From Opitutales bacterium (GTDB lineage: Bacteria; Verrucomicrobiota; Verrucomicrobiia; Opitutales; Opitutaceae), in assembly GCA_021772595.1 (NCBI GenBank), contig JAJFLS010000658.1, forward strand, positions 1-5,100: DNA of 5,100 nt, written 5' to 3'. Under the pieces are notes generated by a model. That model saw nothing but the letters and a program-made list of their open reading frames with translations, ran no database searches and was not told where the DNA came from. Below, piece after piece: positions 1 through 5,100 of this stretch. Each line of letters starts with the position of its first letter. Positions within the stretch are counted from its first letter, which is position 1. Position numbers and translations under genes: made by a program.

Positions 1-971
1 GCCACTGCGACGGGCGCGGCGGTCTGTCGGTAGTATTCGGATGCGGCGGCGACGCCGCTCCGGATCTGAGTCCAGACGCCACGACCGGGAGGAGGGTTGT
101 GGGCCTTGGCTCTTACCGTGATTCGGTACCAGCCGCTTTCGTCAACTTCGGTTGGAGCCATGCGGCCCTGATAATTTCCGGAAGTAAGAAAGGAGAGGGC
201 GTGGCCCTCGTACAAATGAGGTCCTCGACCATTTGCCCGAGTCTTTTTGTTCCAGGTGACTTCCTCTGGATAGAACACTCGCGAGTAAGGCGGGCTTTGG
301 TGCTGAGCGCGTGAAAACGCCTCTTCTAAAGAAATGTCGATCGCTTCCAGGTACTTCTGAAGCAGGTGATGGGAAATTTGTTGAGACTCAGCGATGTTGC
401 TAAAGCCGTCCTGACTGGGATCGTCTGGAAGGAAGTTCTTAATGGGGATATCGACTCCGAGCAAATCGTGGAGCGTATTCTCGTATTCGATACGATTGAG
501 GCGACGGGAACGCACGCGTCCGAATTCCGATTGGCGATTTGCCGACTCCTCGTGGAGCGTGTTTTCGAAGCGTTCAAGAAATTCGGACCGCTCATCCTCT
601 TCGGGCCAGAGATCTTTCTTCGGCGGCATCTCGCGATTCGCGACGCGATCGAGAGTCATCGACCAAAGCGTCATCGATTGCGAATCGTCTGGATTGAAGG
701 CCAGGGAAGTGAGGTCTAGGCCGCCCTTCTTTTCGACATTGTTGTGGCACTCGTAGCAAATGATGTCGAAGAAATCGACGACGGATGAGTCAATTGCCGG
801 ATGGGACTCGATGTTAGCGAAGGTGGAAGTAGCGGCGGCGAGGAATAGGGTTAGGGCACGGCAGATTGGCGAAGCGTTCGAACGGGGCGGCGCCCGTTCA
901 CTACCTAATGAGCGTTTATCATTTGGTAGCGTTCGGGCGCTGTCCCGAGCGTTTTTCCGCACGAGAAGCAT
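1..971 (-). CDS. DUF1592-type planctomycete cytochrome c-like protein, N-terminal part (runs off left edge)
   Basis: Only the first 323 residues are in the window and the frame is open to the left edge. Seen: a hydrophobic signal segment (about residues 39–52, likely cleavage after TFA), a CYECH heme-attachment motif (C72, C75, H76), then REMPPKK with M115 as probable distal heme ligand, as in the PSCyt1 domain. RRLNRIEYENTLHDLLG at 156–172 is a typical DUF1587 signature. From about 245 a GNYQGRM…GWYRITVRA stretch resembles the beta-sandwich, carbohydrate-binding-like insert seen in this family. The usual DUF1595, DUF1592, DUF1588 and DUF1585 domains would lie beyond the edge. It should be an exported c-type heme protein. 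ATG at 971 is the only in-frame ATG before the signal segment; GTG at 962 is an alternative. No close Shine–Dalgarno is present: GAGGGA is 15 nt upstream. The N-region before the signal is unusually long (about 38 residues), and residues 9–30 are encoded by a palindrome. It begins 3 nt after the iorB stop, in the same frame. Confidence 0.85.
   Translation of the reverse strand, partial: MLLVRKNARDSARTLPNDKRSLGSERAPPRSNASPICRALTLFLAAATSTFANIESHPAIDSSVVDFFDIICYECHNNVEKKGGLDLTSLAFNPDDSQSMTLWSMTLDRVANREMPPKKDLWPEEDERSEFLERFENTLHEESANRQSEFGRVRSRRLNRIEYENTLHDLLGVDIPIKNFLPDDPSQDGFSNIAESQQISHHLLQKYLEAIDISLEEAFSRAQHQSPPYSRVFYPEEVTWNKKTRANGRGPHLYEGHALSFLTSGNYQGRMAPTEVDESGWYRITVRAKAHNPPPGRGVWTQIRSGVAAASEYYRQTAAPVAV
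883..947. repeat. 65-nt imperfect palindrome (REP- or MITE-like) in the 5' end of the DUF1592 gene
   Basis: Two 29-nt arms (883–911 and 919–947) flank a 7-nt loop, GCGTTTA. By direct pairing, 23 of 29 positions are Watson–Crick. Read as plus-strand RNA or single-stranded DNA, two more (887/943 and 889/941) become G·T wobbles, so the plus orientation folds better. The other four mismatches are T·T or A·C. AGCGTT occurs directly outside both arms (873–878 and 948–953) and could be a short target duplication, but it also occurs at 911 and 929, so this is weak. There is no T-tract after either arm, which argues against an intrinsic terminator. Its compensated stem suggests a repeated element and not ordinary coding sequence; the family was not identified. 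Confidence 0.75.
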
Positions 972-974
972 TTT

Positions 975-3137
975 CTAGATATACAGTCCCTCTTTCCCTA
1001 GCGGTAGAGAGTGTACCCGTTTTCCGGATGCAGCGAAAAGCGCATTCGTTACTGCTGGCAGTGCGGGAGCCATAGGCGGTTCGCCGAGTCCGGTGGGAGG
1101 ATTGTCGCTTTGCACGTAATCGACGCTGATTGAGGGAGCCTGGTTGATTCGGAGCAAATTGTAGTTGGAGAAGTTGCTCTGATCTGTGGCGCCGTTGGTG
1201 AACGATATTTCCAGGAAGGAAGTACTGAGCGCGTCTGTGAAACCGCCTTCGATTTGGTTGTCGGCTCCGCTCCGGTTGAGAACTGGGCCCGCATCGGCGG
1301 CGGCGTAGACATTATCCACTTTGAATTGGCCAGAAGGTTGGGCGGTGACTTCCGCGACGTAAGCGACATAGGCGCCGTGGTCGAAGTGGAAGGCGAGGCC
1401 TTGTCCTTGGTTGGGCCCCATTTTTCTTCCCCAGTTCGCGTTTTTGGTAGCGAGTTTCAGGGTGCCCGCCGCGCGTTCCGTGTTGAAGTCGGTTTCGCCA
1501 TAGCGCTGCTTGAGCAGGTCCAGTCGGAACTCGAGAGGATCGCGGCCGCCCGCGAGCGCGATCTCGTCCATGAAGCTCTGGAACGCGAAGCAATACGCGG
1601 AATGCCCCGGCGAGCGCCATGGACCGGTCGGGACGTGGATTGGGATCATCGATTGCCTCAAGCGGAAATTGGGCGTGAGCCCGGCCGGATAATGCTTAGT
1701 AGAGAGGCTGGCCCCGCTGACGGTTCGCTTTCCGTTTCCGAAGGTGATGAAGTGGTTCTCCCACGCGGTGAGTTTTCCTTTTTTATCGATGGCGGCTTTG
1801 AGGTTGTGCCATGCTGCAGGACGGTAGTGATCGTGCTGCATGTCGTCTTCGCGCGTCCATTGAAGCTGGACAGGCCGATCGAGTTTGCTGGCGATCGCAG
1901 CGGCCTCGACCATGAAGTCTGGCGTGAGCCGTCGACCGAATCCGCCGCCGATCCGCGTCATGTTGACGTGAATACGGTCTTCCGAAATCTTGAGAGTCTT
2001 CGCGATGAGCGCTCTGCCGCCTTTCGGATTCTGCGTCGGCGCCCAGAGTTCCATCTTGCCGGACGGATGCTTATAGGCGGTGCAGTTCTGCGGCTCCATG
2101 TTCGCGTGCGAGACGAATGGGTAGTAGTACTGCGATTCGATCACTTTGTGCGCGTTGTCGAACGCCTTGTCGACGCTCCCGGCTTCGGTGAGCGTTTTCC
2201 CCGGTTCTTTGGAAAGCTTTTCGGCTTGGCTGTTGTAGCTTGCGGTGGAATCGGAATGGGGAATGTCCCAATCGACTTGAAGCTGCTGGCGAGCGCTTTG
2301 GGCTTCCCACCAGGTTTCCGCGATGATGGCGACGCCCGGCAAAAGTCCATTGAGAGCGATCCCGCCTTCAACGACGAATGCGTCGACGACTCCGGGGAAG
2401 CCTTTGAGCTGATTGACGTTGGCCTTGCGGACTTTTCCGCCAAACGAAGGGCATTTCTGGAAAACGGCGTAGGCCATTCCGTCGAGACGCGTGTCGCAGC
2501 CGTAGTTGATCGTGCCCGTGAAAATCTTCTTGTTGTCGACGCCCGGGATGCGTCTTCCAAGGATCTTGAATTCCTCCGGACGGCTCTTGAGCTTCAAGGA
2601 GCTGGCATCGGGGACAGGTTGCTTGGCGGCCAGCGGCGCGAGCTCTCCATAGCCGATCGAGCGTTTGGATTTCTTGTGGACGATGGTGCCGTTGTCCGCA
2701 TGGCATTCCTTCGGTGAAACGCCCCATTTTTCTGCGGCCGCGGTGCGGAGCATGACGTAGGCACCGGTGCCGGCGATGCGGAGATCGTTCCATCCGTCGG
2801 GAGTTCCGCGACTGCCGCCAGCGACCTGGCGACCGTAGCGATCGTCGAGATTTGCCTGCTCGACGGTTACGCTGTCCCAATCGACTTCCAAGCACTCGGC
2901 GACGATCATGGGCATCGCGGTTTTGATGCCTTGGCCGCATTCGGGATTTTTGCTGACGATGGTGACCGAGCCGTCGGGATCGATGCGGACGTAGAGATTC
3001 GGGGCCCAGGTTTCGCCTTCTTCATGGTGTTTGGCGTGAGCGCTTCGGTAGCCGACGCCGATCATGAAGGCTCCCGATGCGAGAGCGGAAACTTTGAGGA
3101 ATGCGCGGCGGTTGTAATTGGCTTCTTTAGTTTTCAT
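975..3137 (-). CDS. iorB: Molybdopterin-binding large subunit of an isoquinoline 1-oxidoreductase-type hydroxylase (xanthine oxidase family)
   Basis: This 720-residue protein is the catalytic subunit that would hydroxylate an N-heterocycle or oxidise an aldehyde with water as oxygen source; the true substrate is unknown. Seen: a twin-arginine signal NRRAFLK (residues 9–15) with a hydrophobic stretch to about 30 and cleavage near AHA; PECGQGIKTAMPMIVAECL at 65–83 and SHANMEPQNCTA at 343–354, both typical of the family; RIGGGFGRR at 395–403 and GPWRSPG at 505–511 for cofactor contacts; and GLGEPPMAPA at 683–692, whose E686 matches the conserved catalytic glutamate. Length is slightly below the 750–800 usual for IorB. 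The frame is open further upstream to 3344, but that part overlaps the iorA reading frame, is Arg/Pro-rich and would bury the Tat signal. ATG 3137 also has an AAAGGAA site and sits 2 nt after the iorA stop, so translation is probably coupled. The symbol reflects family likeness, not proven isoquinoline activity. Confidence 0.9.
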   Translation of the reverse strand: MKTKEANYNRRAFLKVSALASGAFMIGVGYRSAHAKHHEEGETWAPNLYVRIDPDGSVTIVSKNPECGQGIKTAMPMIVAECLEVDWDSVTVEQANLDDRYGRQVAGGSRGTPDGWNDLRIAGTGAYVMLRTAAAEKWGVSPKECHADNGTIVHKKSKRSIGYGELAPLAAKQPVPDASSLKLKSRPEEFKILGRRIPGVDNKKIFTGTINYGCDTRLDGMAYAVFQKCPSFGGKVRKANVNQLKGFPGVVDAFVVEGGIALNGLLPGVAIIAETWWEAQSARQQLQVDWDIPHSDSTASYNSQAEKLSKEPGKTLTEAGSVDKAFDNAHKVIESQYYYPFVSHANMEPQNCTAYKHPSGKMELWAPTQNPKGGRALIAKTLKISEDRIHVNMTRIGGGFGRRLTPDFMVEAAAIASKLDRPVQLQWTREDDMQHDHYRPAAWHNLKAAIDKKGKLTAWENHFITFGNGKRTVSGASLSTKHYPAGLTPNFRLRQSMIPIHVPTGPWRSPGHSAYCFAFQSFMDEIALAGGRDPLEFRLDLLKQRYGETDFNTERAAGTLKLATKNANWGRKMGPNQGQGLAFHFDHGAYVAYVAEVTAQPSGQFKVDNVYAAADAGPVLNRSGADNQIEGGFTDALSTSFLEISFTNGATDQSNFSNYNLLRINQAPSISVDYVQSDNPPTGLGEPPMAPALPAVTNALFAASGKRVHSLPLGKEGLYI

Positions 3138-3139
3138 GG

Positions 3140-3610
3140 CTAGGCGGTTCCTTTCTGTAATTGAGCTGCCAGTTTGACCGCTTTTCGGATGCGGTGGTAG
3201 GTGCCACAACGGCAGATGTTTCCTGAATGGGCGGCGTCGATGTCGGCGTCGGTCGGGTTTGGGTTTCTCTTGATGAGCGAGGCGGCGGTTAGGATCTGGC
3301 CTCCCTGGCAATAGCCGCATTGGGGGACGTCGACCTTGTGCCACGCTTTCTGGACAGGGTGCTCGCCAGTCGGATCTAGCCCTTCTATGGTGGTGATTTC
3401 CATTCCGGCCACGCTGGCGGCGGGGGTGATGCAGGCTCGCATGGGCATTCCGTTAATCAGGACGGTACAGGAGCCGCATTGACCGATGCCGCAGGAGTAT
3501 TTGGTGCCGGTCATGTTCAGCTTGTCGCGCAAGGCCCAGAGCAAGGGCATGTCGGAGGACACGTCGACGGCGCGTTCCTTGCCGTTTATTCGCAATTTGA
3601 CTTCACTCAT
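3140..3610 (-). CDS. iorA: [2Fe-2S] small subunit of an isoquinoline 1-oxidoreductase-type molybdenum hydroxylase
   Basis: This 156-residue protein carries electrons from the molybdenum site of IorB to an outside acceptor. The N-terminal half is a plant-ferredoxin-type domain with CGIGQCGSC (C40, C45, C48) and C60 binding one cluster. The C-terminal helical domain has PQCGYCQGG (C98, C101) and CRCGTY (C133, C135) for the second; Q97 sits where the family contacts the cofactor. All eight ligands are present and the length matches IorA (about 150). There is no signal peptide, so export would depend on the Tat signal of its partner IorB; this is inference. ATG at 3610 is chosen because MSEVKLRINGK begins exactly where family members begin. 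No Shine–Dalgarno is visible before it. The gene lies 82 nt after the DUF1552 stop and ends 2 nt before iorB. Confidence 0.92.
   Translation of the reverse strand: MSEVKLRINGKERAVDVSSDMPLLWALRDKLNMTGTKYSCGIGQCGSCTVLINGMPMRACITPAASVAGMEITTIEGLDPTGEHPVQKAWHKVDVPQCGYCQGGQILTAASLIKRNPNPTDADIDAAHSGNICRCGTYHRIRKAVKLAAQLQKGTA
3148..3154 (-). promoter_or_regulatory. Probable ribosome binding site of iorB
   Basis: AAAGGAA on the minus strand lies inside the last codons of iorA (encoding Gln-Lys-Gly-Thr), with 10 nt between it and the ATG at 3137. It supports the 3137 start over the longer open frame. Ribosomes finishing iorA at 3140 would be well placed to restart here, keeping the two subunits in step. 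Spacing is slightly long, so the match is moderate. Confidence 0.55.
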
Positions 3611-3651
3611 AACTATTGGGTTGGGAATTTATTTTCGGTGACGGAATCGGA

Positions 3652-3680
3652 TGCTATCGCGGGATAAACCCGCTCCTACA
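3652..3680. repeat. REP-like palindromic element between the DUF1552 gene and iorA
   Basis: The plus strand holds TCGCGGGATAAACCCGCTCC with flanking TGCTA and TACA. GCGGG (3659–3663) pairs with CCCGC (3669–3673) around an ATAAA loop. On the minus strand it reads TGTAGGAGCGGG, a loop, then CCCGCGATAGC. The GTAGGAG head joined to a GCGGG…CCCGC stem closely resembles REP elements known from Pseudomonas and other Proteobacteria, which are moved by RAYT (TnpA-REP) transposases. No U-tract follows, so a terminator is unlikely, although REP stems can stabilise the upstream transcript. It occupies the only sizeable gap in the block, 13 nt after the DUF1552 stop. Confidence 0.7.
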
Positions 3681-3692
3681 ATCTGTTGTTGT

Positions 3693-4982
3693 TTAAATCA
3701 TTTCAAGGCCGGTCATGGTGCCGGTGCTGGTGCCGAAGCGATCGGCTTCAAGACCTTGTCGTTGCAAAGCGCTTACAAAAAGATTTGGAAGCGGATAGTT
3801 GTCGTTTTGATCGAAAGCGATGTGCTGGCCATGACGGAATCCGCCGCCCGCGAAAAGGACGGGCATGTTCTTGTTGTCGTGGGCGCTGGCGTTGCCGAGG
3901 TTTGAGGTGAGGAGGACGCTGGTCTGGTCGAGGATCGTTCCGCTCGACTCGTTGGAGTCCTTCAACTTGCGCACAAAGCCTCCCCATGTGTTCACGAGCG
4001 CGGACTCGACGCGGGTTAGCTGGTCGATCTTGTCCTCGTCGAGACCGTGGTGACTGAGACTGTGGTAGCCTTCATTGACACCAGGGACCGGGATGGCCTC
4101 GCCGCTGCCATCGACGTGCAAAGTAATGAAGCGGGTGGAATCGGTTTGGAGGGCGAGAAACATGATGTCCAGCATCAGCTTCTTCCGCTTGATAACTTCG
4201 TTGTTGTCGGAAATATCCTGCGGCGGTTTCATCGCTACAACAGGCTTGGGCTTTTGTACCCAATCTTCGGATGCACTGAGCCGTTTTTCGAAATTGCGCA
4301 CGGAGTCGAAGTACTGATCCATCTTGTCGCGGTCGCCTGCTCCGAGGGAGCGTTGGAGCGTCTTGGCGTCAGCGGCGACTACGTCCATGATGCTACGGCC
4401 TTCCTTGAGTCGTTGGACTTGCATGGCTTGCTCTTGAGGGGAGTCCGCGACGAAGAGCTTATCGAACAGTTTCGACGGAGAACTCTCCGCGGGAATCATG
4501 CTTCCGGTTTCGGTGTATGAGGGGCTGTTACTGCCGCTAAGGTTGATGACGAGCGACGGGAAGCGCGTGTGATGGCCTAGATGCTTGGCCATGTGCTGAT
4601 CCACGGAAATCGTGTTTTTAAACACGGCGTTTCGCGAATAAGGGGCTGCGGTAAGAATGCTGCCGGAGGCTTTGTGTCCGCCGGAAACTCCGGGGTGGGA
4701 AGAGCCGGTGACGATGGTCAGGTCGCCGAGCAGGTCTTTGATCTGGGAAAGGTAGAGGGAAGGAGTGTAGCCGCGGCCGGATTCGACTGGATTGAGATTC
4801 GGCGCGTGGAGGCCGAGGGCGAGGCTGACGCTGACGAAACGTCGCTGAGGATAGGCTGCGAGGGAGGAAGCGAAGGCAGGAGTCATGGCCTCGAGCCAGG
4901 GAAGGGCCATTGCGGCTCCCGCGCCTTTGAGAAAGGAGCGTCGGGAAAGGGATTTTGCGAAGCTGAAATGGACGTTCTTCAT
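3693..4982 (-). CDS. DUF1552 family protein with Tat signal
   Basis: The 429-residue protein is full length for DUF1552, a family of unknown function typically encoded next to DUF1592-type cytochromes. Seen: SRRSFLK at residues 13–19, a hydrophobic stretch AGAAMALPWLEAM, and a likely cleavage AFA|SS after residue 38, so it should be exported folded through Tat. Family-type blocks follow: RFVSVSLALGLHAPNLNP (about 48–65), SSHPGVSGGHKASGSILT (94–111), HVDGSGEAIPVPG and YHSLSHHG (289–313), and SNLGNASAHDNKNMPVLFAGGG (360–381). The last block is similar in layout to the C-terminal end of DUF1501 proteins, which have an alkaline-phosphatase/sulfatase-like fold; that relation is inferred. His103, His307, His311, His312 and His368 are possible metal ligands or catalytic residues. 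ATG 4982 is used because the Tat motif starts 12 residues in; no Shine–Dalgarno is visible. It is the first gene of the block seen here. Confidence 0.9.
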   Translation of the reverse strand: MKNVHFSFAKSLSRRSFLKGAGAAMALPWLEAMTPAFASSLAAYPQRRFVSVSLALGLHAPNLNPVESGRGYTPSLYLSQIKDLLGDLTIVTGSSHPGVSGGHKASGSILTAAPYSRNAVFKNTISVDQHMAKHLGHHTRFPSLVINLSGSNSPSYTETGSMIPAESSPSKLFDKLFVADSPQEQAMQVQRLKEGRSIMDVVAADAKTLQRSLGAGDRDKMDQYFDSVRNFEKRLSASEDWVQKPKPVVAMKPPQDISDNNEVIKRKKLMLDIMFLALQTDSTRFITLHVDGSGEAIPVPGVNEGYHSLSHHGLDEDKIDQLTRVESALVNTWGGFVRKLKDSNESSGTILDQTSVLLTSNLGNASAHDNKNMPVLFAGGGFRHGQHIAFDQNDNYPLPNLFVSALQRQGLEADRFGTSTGTMTGLEMI

Positions 4983-5100
4983 AGCGCTGATTCGCTAAAT
5001 GCGAGTCACGCGGTTGGCAGGGGGTCAATTGGAGAATGGGTTGCTAGCAGCGGTAGTGTAAATAAGAGCGTTTTTGGAGAAATTGCGAGCGATTTGATCG
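4983..5100 (-). other. Noncoding leader upstream of the DUF1552 gene
   Basis: These 118 nt hold no convincing gene on either strand. A small stem (TAGCG 4982–4986 with CGCTA 4993–4997) covers the place where a ribosome site would be. TTGACC on the minus strand at 5028–5023 could be a -35 box, but no good -10 lies 16–18 nt downstream. The promoter of the block may be here or further right. One minus-strand frame is open from the right edge to a TGA at 5025 and could be the last 24 codons of an upstream gene, but it cannot be assigned. Confidence 0.4.

Noticed and set aside
366..719. Plus-strand frames of about 100–120 codons over the left region.
   Set aside because: They are antisense to the DUF1592 gene, whose minus-strand translation shows CxxCH, MPP and DUF1587 signatures.
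1254..2717. A 487-codon plus-strand open frame.
   Set aside because: It lies entirely antisense to iorB, has no recognisable domain, and is an Arg/Val/Glu-rich composition typical of a shadow frame. The minus-strand protein over the same bases has clear family motifs.
3138..3344. Upstream extension of iorB by 69 codons.
   Set aside because: This stretch overlaps the C-terminal coding part of iorA in another frame, gives an Arg/Pro-rich sequence, and would place the Tat motif at residue 78 and later.
3652..3680. The stem as an intrinsic terminator for the DUF1552 gene.
   Set aside because: No run of T follows the stem on the minus strand, the stem is only 5 bp, and the flanks match a REP form better.
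4047..4520. A 157-codon plus-strand frame, with others at 3651–3905.
   Set aside because: They are antisense to the DUF1552 gene and show no signal, motif or plausible ribosome site.
4611..4626. Palindrome CGTGTTT-TT-AAACACG within the DUF1552 gene.
   Set aside because: It encodes ordinary residues in the conserved frame, is isolated, and has no second copy or operator context in the window.
5023..5028. TTGACC as a -35 promoter box for the block.
   Set aside because: No TATAAT-like hexamer lies 16–18 nt downstream; a single hexamer match is not enough for a promoter call.
5025..5100. Possible last 24 codons of an upstream minus-strand gene, perhaps the missing first DUF1592 partner.
   Set aside because: The tail ending in ASNPFSN is vaguely like DUF1585 C-termini, but the stretch is too short and the likeness too loose to claim.

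Overview
The window reads as a four-gene, all-minus-strand block, transcribed from right to left, from a Gram-negative bacterium. The family mix points to the Planctomycetota–Verrucomicrobiota group: a DUF1552 protein, a DUF1592-type planctomycete-cytochrome protein, and a two-subunit molybdenum hydroxylase with a Tat signal. Myxobacteria and some marine gammaproteobacteria also carry DUF1552/DUF1592 pairs, so the phylum is an inference, not a reading.

Layout in the direction of transcription: a short noncoding leader (5100–4983); a Tat-exported DUF1552 protein (4982–3693); an 82-nt gap holding a REP-like palindrome (about 3680–3652); a [2Fe-2S] small subunit of the isoquinoline 1-oxidoreductase (IorA) type (3610–3140); the molybdopterin-binding large subunit (IorB type, 3137–975) starting 2 nt after the IorA stop; and the N-terminal 323 residues of a DUF1592-type protein (971–1, running off the left edge) starting 3 nt after the IorB stop. 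Nearly every base is coding; the long plus-strand open frames are antisense shadows.

How the genes may work together: IorB has molybdenum-cofactor motifs and a twin-arginine signal. IorA has all eight cysteines for two [2Fe-2S] clusters but no signal, so the folded pair is probably exported together. This enzyme class lacks the FAD subunit of xanthine dehydrogenases and usually passes electrons to a c-type cytochrome. The next gene encodes an exported protein with a CxxCH heme site and a downstream Met-Pro-Pro, so it is a natural candidate electron acceptor. The substrate cannot be read from the sequence. The role of DUF1552 is unknown.

The most unusual structure is a 65-nt near-perfect palindrome (883–947) lying inside the 5' coding end of the DUF1592 gene, where it supplies about 22 residues ahead of the signal peptide. 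The DUF1592 frame is also the same frame as IorB, separated by a single TAG stop.
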